Source: Anaerolineae bacterium | GTDB lineage: Bacteria; Chloroflexota; Anaerolineae; Anaerolineales; E44-bin32 | NCBI GenBank assembly: GCA_030673735.1 | Contig: DAOVIK010000140.1 | Span: 1 to 5,506, forward strand | Direction of reading: 5' to 3' | DNA: 5,506 bases | Shown here: positions 1 to 5,506 of the stretch, piece after piece | Layout of the letters: each line of letters begins with the position of its first letter | How positions within the stretch are numbered: position 1 is the first letter of the stretch | Translations under genes and position numbers: made by a program | The notes under the pieces: model-generated | What the model saw: only the letters and a program-made list of their open reading frames with translations | Told to the model about the DNA's origin: nothing | The model's database searches: none

Positions 1-1
1 C

Positions 2-322
2 ACCGACGTGGGAGCCATGATCCAGGGCGGGATGGGCATCGCAGCCTCCGGCAACATCCATCCCGGCAGGACGTCGATGTTCGAGCCCATCCACGGATCG
101 GCGCCCAAACATGCCGGCATGAACACGGCTAGTCCATTGGGGGCGATCTTGGCCGTTTCAATGATGCTTGACTTTCTCGGCGAGACGGATGCCGCCATGC
201 AGATCGAAAGCGCTGTACGCCGACTGCTGACCCAGGGCGACATCCCCTCCCTGGACACGCGCAGCGGCATTGGCACCTCGCAGATGGGTGACAAGGTACT
301 CGCACAGATCGGCCAAGATTAG
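2..322 (+). CDS. leuB: 3-isopropylmalate dehydrogenase-like protein, C-terminal part (5' end outside window)
   Basis: The reading frame is open from the left edge and gives the last 106 residues before a TAG stop. The family comprises NAD(P)- and metal-dependent beta-decarboxylating dehydrogenases: isopropylmalate dehydrogenase of leucine synthesis, isocitrate, homoisocitrate and tartrate dehydrogenases, all cytosolic dimers or tetramers. The visible part starts at TDVGAMIQGG, whose Asp matches the second metal-binding Asp (the SD of LFGDILSD in Thermus LeuB). It continues with the SMFEPIHGSAP dinucleotide-binding loop, a PLGAILAVSMML helix and a short C-terminal tail. Oddities: after HGSAP the residues are KH rather than the Asp-Ile typical of NAD-dependent LeuB, and the later conserved ANP is ASP. 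The Lys matches the position NADP-isocitrate dehydrogenase uses for the 2'-phosphate. LeuB is the best call; a relative with another substrate is possible because the substrate-binding N-terminal half is missing. The 228-base gap after it suggests a separate unit from iorA. Confidence 0.78.
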   Translation, partial: TDVGAMIQGGMGIAASGNIHPGRTSMFEPIHGSAPKHAGMNTASPLGAILAVSMMLDFLGETDAAMQIESAVRRLLTQGDIPSLDTRSGIGTSQMGDKVLAQIGQD

Positions 323-505
323 CTGCCGTAGTAGGGGTCTGCAGGGGCTCCAGTCCAGTAGTCGCCTGATCTATCGCGCTGCAGGAGGAGCGAGCAGAGT
401 GAATTTTCCCCTGGTTCTTATACCCTCGAAAAGCGCATCACGAAGTAGAATCAAGGGCAAAGGATTATGCGACTGCCGGACTCATCATGCGATGCGCGAG
501 ATGAA

Positions 506-544
506 TGAGCAACCGGCATACATCGTTGCTCAACGGGGACCGTT
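506..544 (+). promoter_or_regulatory. Two abutting inverted repeats just upstream of iorA
   Basis: The first element is a perfect 8-base inverted repeat, TGAGCAAC at 506-513 and GTTGCTCA at 525-532, with an 11-base spacer. The second is AACGG at 532-536 and CCGTT at 540-544 with a 3-base loop, and it shares base 532 with the first. The second stem covers the only plausible, weak ribosome binding site for iorA (GGGGA, 535-539). There is no T-run after either stem, so this is not an intrinsic terminator. It could be a repressor or activator operator, or an RNA fold that limits access to the iorA start. The symmetry is seen directly; the regulatory role is inferred. The rest of the gap (323-505) shows no convincing promoter, terminator or gene. 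Confidence 0.4.
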
Positions 545-550
545 CCAGAC

Positions 551-2431
551 ATGACGATCGAGGTGATCCTAGGTAATGAGGCCATCGCTCTTGGGCTTGT
601 CGAGGCAGGGTGCCACGTCGCAGCTGCCTACCCCGGGACACCAAGCTCGGAGATACTGTCTGGTGTGGTCAAGTTCAAGAAACGCTTGGGGCGCACGATC
701 CACACCGAATGGTCCACTAACGAGAAAGTCGCCTTTGAGGTGGCCCTGGCAGCGAGCTGGACTGGATTGCGTGCTGCGGTAGCTATGAAGCAGGTCGGCC
801 TCAACGTGGCTTCCGATCCGCTTTTCAGCGCCGCGTACCAAGGCACTAGAGGCGGCTTCATTGTCATTCCTGCAGATGATCCCGGTCCCCACTCATCACA
901 AACCGAACAGGACTCAAGACTTGTTGCCTTGAGCGCCAAGGTCCCAGTGTTCGACCCCTCCAGCCCAGAAGAAGCTCGCTCCATGGTTGTGGATGCCTAC
1001 GCTCTTTCGGAGAAATATGGCATTCCCGTCATGCTGCGGCCTACCACCCGGCTGTGCCATGCCCTCCAAAGCATCACCTTGAATGACAGACCCTCAAGCG
1101 ACGACTCAATGGTGGACGCGGGCTTCCGCAAGGATCCTTCTCGCTGGGCCGCCACGCCAAAGTTCCGCTACGAACTCCACCGTGAACTGAACGAGAAGCT
1201 GCATCAAATCGAGCAGGAGTTCGAGATCTCTCCTCGCAATTCCGTACACAATGAAGGCACTTCCAACCGTTTGGGCATCATCGCTTCCGGCGTCGCATTC
1301 AACAACGCTCTCCAGGCAATGCTGGAGTTGGGTGCTGAAGTGCCGGTTCTCAAGATCGGCACCCCCTTCCCACTACCTCGAAAGCTGGTAGATGAGTTCA
1401 GAAATCAATTCGAGACCATTGTGATGATTGAAGAGCCGGACGCCTGCATTGAACTGCAGCTTTCGGATCGGGGAAACGTTCGCGGCAGAATGGATGGCAC
1501 TATTCCGAATGCTGGAGAGCTTACACCAGAGATCGTCAGCTCCGTTCTTGCCGAGATCTTCGCCCAGGCGGATATTGACGTCAACCCCCTCCCTGACAAC
1601 CTGGATCTGGAGGCTGCGGTTGAAGCTACTCCGCTGCCTATTCGCAGGCCAAGGCTTTGCCCCGGATGCGGGCATCGTTCGGCATTTTTCGCCATTCGCA
1701 AGGAGTTTGGCGCCAAGGCCATTTACCCCAGTGATATCGGCTGCTACACCTTGGGCCTCAATTTAAGAGCAGTCGACACGGTCTTTGTGATGGGCGCGGC
1801 GGTGAGCTTCGCCGACGGCCTCTATAAGGCCGGACAGCTTTCAGGAGAAGACACGCCGATTATTGCGACCATCGGCGATTCGACCTTCCTGCATTCGGGC
1901 ATAGCCCCGCTAATCAACGCCGTTCACAGTGGTTCCCGTTTCGTGCTCGTGATTCTCGACAACCACACCACTGCCATGACCGGATTTCAGCCCACGGCAG
2001 CGAGTGACCTCTTGGCGGATGGCGAAGCCGCATCCCGTCGCACCTCCATTACAGACCTGGTCAAGGCCTGCGGAGTCACCTCCGTTGCGGTCAGCGACCC
2101 ATACGAGCATGAGACCTTGCGGACCGATTTGCGGGCCGCTTTCGACCACACACAGTCGCCGGATGGTGGTATCGCCGTGGTGATTTCCCGGCGACCATGC
2201 CTGCTATACGATCCTTCTCCTCTCTACGAAGTTCCTGTCCCTGTCGAAGTAACTGAGGAGTGCGATGGCTGCCGCTTCTGCCTGGAGGCATTCGAGTGTC
2301 CGGCCTTGTACCTAACCACGGACGGCAGCCGAGTGGAGATCGACGCCAAGATCTGTGTTGATTGCGGGCAATGCATTGACGCCTGCCACAAGGGATTCAT
2401 CGTGGCCGAATCAGCTAGCGAGGAAGGCTAA
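551..2431 (+). CDS. iorA: Indolepyruvate:ferredoxin oxidoreductase, alpha subunit (IorA)
   Basis: This is the TPP-containing subunit of a cytosolic enzyme that oxidatively decarboxylates aryl-pyruvates (indolepyruvate, phenylpyruvate, 4-hydroxyphenylpyruvate) with CoA to aryl-acetyl-CoA, reducing ferredoxin. The 626 residues match the usual family length. In order they show: the N-terminal pyrimidine-binding domain with YPGTPSSEI (27-35), EWSTNEKVA (53-61) and MKQVGLNVASDP (79-90); the CPGCGHR signature (370-376); the TPP/Mg domain with GDST (442-445) and DNHTTAMTG (470-478); and a C-terminal ferredoxin module with C571, C574, C577, C583 and C602, C605, C608, C612 for two [4Fe-4S] clusters. 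The ATG at 551 is the only start possible, since the frame has a TGA at 506-508 and no start codon between. LGNEAIA near the N-terminus is also typical. The ribosome site is weak. iorB follows after 5 bases. Oddities are a CX5CP spacing in the first cluster motif and His613 where the second motif normally has Pro. The enzyme class is secure; the exact 2-oxoacid is not. Confidence 0.93.
   Translation: MTIEVILGNEAIALGLVEAGCHVAAAYPGTPSSEILSGVVKFKKRLGRTIHTEWSTNEKVAFEVALAASWTGLRAAVAMKQVGLNVASDPLFSAAYQGTRGGFIVIPADDPGPHSSQTEQDSRLVALSAKVPVFDPSSPEEARSMVVDAYALSEKYGIPVMLRPTTRLCHALQSITLNDRPSSDDSMVDAGFRKDPSRWAATPKFRYELHRELNEKLHQIEQEFEISPRNSVHNEGTSNRLGIIASGVAFNNALQAMLELGAEVPVLKIGTPFPLPRKLVDEFRNQFETIVMIEEPDACIELQLSDRGNVRGRMDGTIPNAGELTPEIVSSVLAEIFAQADIDVNPLPDNLDLEAAVEATPLPIRRPRLCPGCGHRSAFFAIRKEFGAKAIYPSDIGCYTLGLNLRAVDTVFVMGAAVSFADGLYKAGQLSGEDTPIIATIGDSTFLHSGIAPLINAVHSGSRFVLVILDNHTTAMTGFQPTAASDLLADGEAASRRTSITDLVKACGVTSVAVSDPYEHETLRTDLRAAFDHTQSPDGGIAVVISRRPCLLYDPSPLYEVPVPVEVTEECDGCRFCLEAFECPALYLTTDGSRVEIDAKICVDCGQCIDACHKGFIVAESASEEG
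2421..2427 (+). promoter_or_regulatory. Ribosome binding site for iorB (supports GTG start)
   Basis: AGGAAGG lies inside the last codons of iorA and ends 9 bases before a GTG at 2437. It is the strongest Shine-Dalgarno match near this junction and is what decides the GTG start. An in-frame TTG two codons later (2443) is less likely. Confidence 0.7.
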
Positions 2432-2436
2432 TTCCT

Positions 2437-3057
2437 GTGACCTTGAGCGATCCTCCAGGCGCAGGACCGCAAGAGTTAAAGATCGTCACCGCTGGGATCG
2501 GCGGCCAGGGTGTGGTGTTTGCCACCCGTCTCCTGGCGCACACGGCCATCGCCGTGGGACTGCCGATCATGGCCTCAGAGACCCATGGTATGAGCCAACG
2601 CGGCGGCTCGGTAATCTCCCACCTCAAGATAGGCGGAACGCAGGCGCCCCTGATCCGCAAAGGCACTGCAGATTTGCTCCTCGCCCTTGATGCCGATGAA
2701 GGCTTGCGAAACCTACCCTATGTGCGGTCCGGAGGAGCCGTGTTTGTAAATTCCGAGGACGGATTGCCCGCAGATATGTCATCACACCTCGAGCGGCTGC
2801 GGATAAATCTTCACAGCTACCCTGCGGCGAAGATTGCTATGGACTTGGGAATCCCGACCGTTGCCAACGTTGCCTTGATCGGCTTCGCCGCAGCCTTCAT
2901 CGCTACGACGCTGCCATTGGACGCAATCGAGCGCACGCTCAAAGACATCGCTGCGCGCCAGTTGGAGATCAATTTGAAGGCACTTCACGCCGGCTACGAA
3001 GCAGGTCAGAAGGCAGGCAGGCCTTTGCCTTCCGAAACCGACGAAGCGGACTCATAA
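2437..3057 (+). CDS. iorB: Indolepyruvate:ferredoxin oxidoreductase, beta subunit (IorB)
   Basis: This is the small subunit that pairs with IorA, a 2-oxoacid:ferredoxin oxidoreductase gamma-type domain. The 206 residues fit the family's roughly 190-210. Key motifs are GIGGQGV (20-26), the glycine-rich loop, and ETHGMSQRGGSV (48-59), both diagnostic of IorB and related gamma subunits. Weaker homology runs to about residue 195, followed by a short acidic tail. It carries no cysteine cluster, as expected, because the iron-sulfur clusters are on IorA. The GTG start gives a 14-residue leader rich in Pro and Gly before the first beta strand (KIVTAG), slightly longer than common IorB N-termini. A good ribosome site ends 9 bases upstream. 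It begins 5 bases after iorA and stops 2 bases before the FAD-subunit gene, placing it in the middle of the operon. Confidence 0.92.
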   Translation: MTLSDPPGAGPQELKIVTAGIGGQGVVFATRLLAHTAIAVGLPIMASETHGMSQRGGSVISHLKIGGTQAPLIRKGTADLLLALDADEGLRNLPYVRSGGAVFVNSEDGLPADMSSHLERLRINLHSYPAAKIAMDLGIPTVANVALIGFAAAFIATTLPLDAIERTLKDIAARQLEINLKALHAGYEAGQKAGRPLPSETDEADS

Positions 3058-3059
3058 CC

Positions 3060-3926
3060 ATGCGGCCATTTACTCACCACGCGCCATCTGATCTTGAAAC
3101 CGCTCTTCAGTTGCTGTCCGACCTAGGATCCCAAGCCGTGATCCTCGCCGGCGGGACCGATCTGCTCCTGAACCTGAGGGAGGGAACGCTGGAGCCCGAT
3201 TCCGTGGTCAGCCTCAGGCAGGTGGCTGAACTCAGGGGCATCCACGAAGACAAGCACGGCCTGCGTATTGGGGCGACCACGACGCTGCGAGATATCATCC
3301 GCTCGCAGCTTCTGCATCGTCAGCATCCCTGCCTGGTACATGCCGCCTCGCTCATCGGATCCGTCCAAGTACGTAGCCTGGCTACCATTGGCGGAAACCT
3401 GTGCAACGCCGCACCGTCGGCGGATATGGCTCCTCCCCTCCTGGCGCTGGATGCCGAAGTGCTCTTGGTAAGCACCAAGGGGAAGCGTCAACTCCCATTG
3501 CAGGATTTCTTCCGCGGCCCCGGCGAACAAGCCCTGCAGGCTGGCGAGCTCCTTAGCGAGATCATCCTCCCACATCCTCAGGGAGAGACCATTTACCTCA
3601 AGCACTCCTTTCGAGCCTACATGGATATCGCCGCGGTGGGCGTTGCCCTGCGGCTGCACGCGAACGGAGGTACATTCGCGGCCGCCAGAGTGGCCTTGGG
3701 CGCTGTAGCCCCCACCCCCATGAGAGCCAAGGCTGCAGAACAGGAGCTTGAGGGCCAAGCCCCCTCCGAAGACAGATTCGCACGCGCTGCCGCTCTGGCG
3801 GCAGAAGCTTGCACCCCAATCGATGACGTTCGGGCGCCGGCGTGGTACCGGCGTAGAATCGTCGAAATCCTTACTCGCCGCGGGTTGACGGCCCTGTGGC
3901 AAGGCACCGAGCAGGTGGCCGGGTGA
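3060..3926 (+). CDS. FAD-binding (medium) subunit of a xanthine dehydrogenase-family molybdenum hydroxylase
   Basis: This cytosolic flavoprotein subunit passes electrons from the [2Fe-2S] subunit to the final acceptor. The 288 residues match the CoxM/XdhB type. The N-terminal FAD_binding_5-like domain (about 1-170) shows the opening MRPFTHHAPSDLETAL, the FAD pyrophosphate loop AGGTDLL (30-36) and the second flavin motif TIGGNLCNA (109-117) followed by PSADMAPPL. The C-terminal half (about 175-280) matches the CO_deh_flav_C fold with ALGAVAPTPMRA. Only a few scattered cysteines are present and there is no roughly 40-residue cysteine-rich insertion, so the extra [4Fe-4S] cluster of 4-hydroxybenzoyl-CoA reductase HcrB is absent. 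The ATG is 2 bases after the iorB stop with a poor ribosome site, so translation probably relies on coupling. The TGA overlaps the next ATG by one base. Family is certain; substrate pathway is unknown. Confidence 0.93.
   Translation: MRPFTHHAPSDLETALQLLSDLGSQAVILAGGTDLLLNLREGTLEPDSVVSLRQVAELRGIHEDKHGLRIGATTTLRDIIRSQLLHRQHPCLVHAASLIGSVQVRSLATIGGNLCNAAPSADMAPPLLALDAEVLLVSTKGKRQLPLQDFFRGPGEQALQAGELLSEIILPHPQGETIYLKHSFRAYMDIAAVGVALRLHANGGTFAAARVALGAVAPTPMRAKAAEQELEGQAPSEDRFARAAALAAEACTPIDDVRAPAWYRRRIVEILTRRGLTALWQGTEQVAG
3913..3918 (+). promoter_or_regulatory. Ribosome binding site for the [2Fe-2S] subunit gene
   Basis: AGGTGG sits 7 bases before the ATG at 3926 and is embedded in the last codons of the FAD-subunit gene. 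It selects the 3926 start over an upstream in-frame ATG at 3896, which would add ten residues not typical of this family, and over the GTG at 3923. Confidence 0.65.
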
Positions 3927-4393
3927 TGAAGAGCCAAATCACGCTTACGGTCAATGGAGAAAGGCATACCCTGGAGATCGACTCGCGTCGGACTTTGCTG
4001 GATTTGCTCCGCAACGATCTGGAGTTTGCCGGCACACACCGGGGGTGCGATAGTGGTGAATGCGGCGCCTGCACGGTCCACATGAACGGCATTCCGGTGC
4101 CTTCATGCATGCTGCTGGCAGCCGATTGCGACAACACTGAGATCCTGACCGTCGAAGGGCTGCAGCCTGAGGGGGACCTGCATCCCGTCCAGAGGGAGCT
4201 GATTGAGAAGGGGGGCATCCAGTGCGGATTTTGCACGCCGGGAGTGGTGATGAGTGCCGTGGCGCTCCTCGACGAGAACCCTAATCCGTCGGAGGCTGAG
4301 GTGCGAGAAGCCCTTGCAGGCAACTTGTGCCGTTGCACAGGCTACGCCAAGATTATTGAGGCGGTCATGAGCGCTGTCGAGGATTCAGGATGA
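3926..4393 (+). CDS. [2Fe-2S] iron-sulfur (small) subunit of the molybdenum hydroxylase
   Basis: This is the electron-transfer subunit between the molybdenum centre and FAD. The 155 residues match the CoxS/XdhC-type small subunits. It has two domains: a plant-ferredoxin-like N-terminal domain with C41, C46, C49 and C61 (GCDSGECGACTV, then C61) for one [2Fe-2S] cluster, and a helical C-terminal domain with C100, C103 (QCGFCTPG), C135 and C137 (CRCTGY) for the second cluster near the molybdopterin. All eight ligands are intact. The start at 3926 overlaps the FAD-gene stop by one base and has a good ribosome site; MKSQITLTVNGE is a normal family N-terminus. The TGA at 4391-4393 overlaps the next ATG in an ATGA arrangement. 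There is no twin-arginine signal, so a cytosolic location is expected, unlike periplasmic isoquinoline- or aldehyde-type relatives that carry one. Confidence 0.95.
   Translation: MKSQITLTVNGERHTLEIDSRRTLLDLLRNDLEFAGTHRGCDSGECGACTVHMNGIPVPSCMLLAADCDNTEILTVEGLQPEGDLHPVQRELIEKGGIQCGFCTPGVVMSAVALLDENPNPSEAEVREALAGNLCRCTGYAKIIEAVMSAVEDSG
4379..4383 (+). promoter_or_regulatory. Ribosome binding site for the molybdopterin subunit gene
   Basis: GAGGA ends 6 bases before the ATG at 4390, inside the final codons of the [2Fe-2S] subunit gene. Together with the ATGA stop/start overlap it supports the 4390 start and coupled translation of the small and large subunits. Confidence 0.6.
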
Positions 4394-5506
4394 GCGGCCA
4401 TTCCGGAAGCGTCATCGGCAGGAGATTGCCGAAGCTTGACGCCCCCGCCAAGGTCAGTGGCCGGGCGATCTATACCCACGACGTACGCCTTCCGGGGATG
4501 CTTCACGGAAAGATCCTGTACTCAGCGCATCCACACGCCGAGATCGTGCGCATCGACACTTCGAAGGCCGAGAAGCTGCCGGGTGTGAAACGCGTGCTCA
4601 CCGGAGCGGATAATCCCCCGCATAAGTTCGGGTATGGCAAGGACAACACGCCCTTCAAAGGCGAAATCGTCCGCAGCTTGCGCGATGAGGTCGCTGGCGT
4701 GGTCGCCGATGATGCTCAGATCGCCGAGGAAGCACTGGCTTTGATCGAGGTTTCCTACCGGCCGCTTCCCGCGGTGTTCACGGTCGCAGAGGCCCTTGCC
4801 AAGGGCGCGCCTCTCCTACACCCTGACCACGGCAGCAACCTGTTCCAAGACTTCCGCTACGAGCATGGCGACCTCAAAGCCGGCGAAGCCGATTCCGACT
4901 TCATTTTGGAAGCTGAGTATCGTCTTCCCTACGTGACCCATGCCTGCATGGAAACCACTGCAATTGTGGCCGATTTTGACTCGCGCGGCCGGCTGACGCG
5001 TTGGAGCCCAACACAAATACCCTTCTTGCTGCAGCGCGATCTTTCCGAGGCGCTCGACATTCCCGGAAGCCACATTCGCATCCGGCAGACCACCGTGGGA
5101 GGAGCCTTCGGCAAGGGTCTCGACATCTATCCTTTCGAACCCATCGCCGTCCTGATGGCGCGCAAGTCCAGCAAGCCCGTCCGTCTGGCTTTTTCTCGGC
5201 GCGAGGAGTTTACCGCTACGCCTGTGAACCAGCCCGCGGAAGTGCGCGTTCGCGCCGGTGTGCGCAAGGATGGCAAGATCACATTCCGCGACGTACACGC
5301 TTCCCTTGACATCGGCGCCTATGTATCATGGGGCACGATCACGCCTTTGGTCATGATGGAGACCACCGCATCCCTCTACCAAGTGCCCCATGTTCGTTTC
5401 GCTGCCGACTGCGTATACACCAATAACCCCATCACCGGCGCCATGCGTGGATACGGCAACCCTCAATCAACCTTCTTCATCGAAACCATGATGGACCGGT
5501 TGGCAG
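4390..5506 (+). CDS. Molybdopterin-binding (large) subunit of a xanthine dehydrogenase-family hydroxylase, 3' end outside window
   Basis: This is the catalytic subunit carrying the molybdenum cofactor. The 372 codons present are about half of a usual 750-790-residue protein; the frame is open to the right edge without a break. The N-terminal Ald_Xan_dh_C-like domain (about 18-130) has the usual GRRLPKLDAPAKVSG opening and EEALALIEVSYRPLPAV. The molybdopterin domain follows with HACMETTA (184-191), the VGGAFGKG loop (236-243), SRREEF (269-274, with E272 aligning by eye to bovine xanthine dehydrogenase E802) and AMRGYGNPQ (351-359, with R353 aligning to substrate-contacting R880). The loop is not the Cys-containing AYRCSFR of form I CO dehydrogenase. 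After SRREEF the commonly seen RHP is NQP. The catalytic C-terminal Glu lies beyond the window, so activity cannot be judged. Substrate class is unknown: an N-heterocycle, an aromatic acyl-CoA or an aldehyde are all possible. Confidence 0.94.
   Translation, partial: MSGHSGSVIGRRLPKLDAPAKVSGRAIYTHDVRLPGMLHGKILYSAHPHAEIVRIDTSKAEKLPGVKRVLTGADNPPHKFGYGKDNTPFKGEIVRSLRDEVAGVVADDAQIAEEALALIEVSYRPLPAVFTVAEALAKGAPLLHPDHGSNLFQDFRYEHGDLKAGEADSDFILEAEYRLPYVTHACMETTAIVADFDSRGRLTRWSPTQIPFLLQRDLSEALDIPGSHIRIRQTTVGGAFGKGLDIYPFEPIAVLMARKSSKPVRLAFSRREEFTATPVNQPAEVRVRAGVRKDGKITFRDVHASLDIGAYVSWGTITPLVMMETTASLYQVPHVRFAADCVYTNNPITGAMRGYGNPQSTFFIETMMDRLA

Noticed and set aside
339..397. Possible terminator for leuB: CTGCAGG copies at 339-345 and 379-385, and GCTCC at 347-351 pairing with GGAGC at 387-391
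   Set aside because: The stem is only 5 bases with a 35-base loop and is not followed by a T-run. The short direct repeat is a palindromic 6-mer plus one base and could be chance.
418..424. TTATACC as a possible -10 box before iorA
   Set aside because: There is no recognisable -35 hexamer at 16-18 bases upstream and no sigma-54 style GG/GC pair, so no promoter can be supported.
433..497. Inverted repeat GCGCATC (433-439) with GATGCGC (491-497)
   Set aside because: One or two 7-base matches with a free spacer are expected by chance in a gap of this length, and the 51-base spacer argues against an operator.
270..554. 94-codon plus-strand frame across the leuB end and the gap
   Set aside because: It starts inside leuB in another frame, is Arg/Ser-rich without domain features, and has no ribosome site. 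Only its last 17-20 codons are discussed, as a weak leader candidate.
3123..3902. 259-codon open frame on the minus strand opposite the FAD-subunit gene
   Set aside because: It lies wholly antisense to a gene with clear family motifs, has a composition-driven sequence without recognisable domains, and is a typical shadow frame in GC-rich coding DNA.
4816..5298. 160-codon minus-strand frame opposite the molybdopterin subunit
   Set aside because: It is antisense to a continuous, well-conserved coding frame and shows no motif or supported start of its own.
4390..5506. Assignment of the M-S-L genes as aerobic CO dehydrogenase (coxMSL)
   Set aside because: The gene order matches, but the large subunit has AMRGYGNPQ where form I CO dehydrogenase has the Cys-bearing AYRCSFR loop.

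Overview
The window is a densely packed bacterial plus-strand region with moderately high GC by eye. It holds the 3' end of a beta-decarboxylating dehydrogenase gene (leuB-like), a 228-base non-coding gap, and then an uninterrupted five-gene transcription unit that runs off the right edge. No rRNA, tRNA, CRISPR array, insertion sequence or integrase is visible. The protein styles suggest an environmental bacterium that catabolises aromatic or heterocyclic compounds or amino acids. The phylum cannot be fixed from this sequence alone.

Layout. Bases 2-322 are the last 106 residues of a 3-isopropylmalate dehydrogenase-type protein. Bases 323-550 have no convincing gene, promoter or intrinsic terminator. 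They do end in two abutting inverted repeats (506-544) just before the next start codon. Bases 551-2431 (iorA) and 2437-3057 (iorB) encode both subunits of an indolepyruvate:ferredoxin oxidoreductase-type enzyme. Bases 3060-3926, 3926-4393 and 4390-5506 (cut by the window end) encode the FAD, [2Fe-2S] and molybdopterin subunits of a xanthine dehydrogenase-family molybdenum hydroxylase, in the medium-small-large order. The five genes are separated by 5 bases, 2 bases, a 1-base overlap and a 4-base overlap, so they are almost certainly co-transcribed and partly translationally coupled.

How the genes may work together (inference). IorAB-type enzymes oxidatively decarboxylate aryl-pyruvates, which are transaminated aromatic amino acids, to aryl-acetyl-CoA and reduced ferredoxin. 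Molybdenum hydroxylases insert water-derived oxygen into N-heterocycles, aromatic rings or aldehydes. Encoding both in one operon suggests one oxidative route, for example 2-oxoacid decarboxylation followed or preceded by ring hydroxylation of the same carbon skeleton. An indole or other aromatic-amino-acid substrate is attractive because anaerobic indoleacetate degradation is known to start with a molybdenum hydroxylase. The substrate is not proven by anything visible here. The molybdenum subunit lacks the form I CO dehydrogenase active-site loop, and the FAD subunit lacks the extra iron-sulfur insertion of 4-hydroxybenzoyl-CoA reductase, so both of those assignments are disfavoured.
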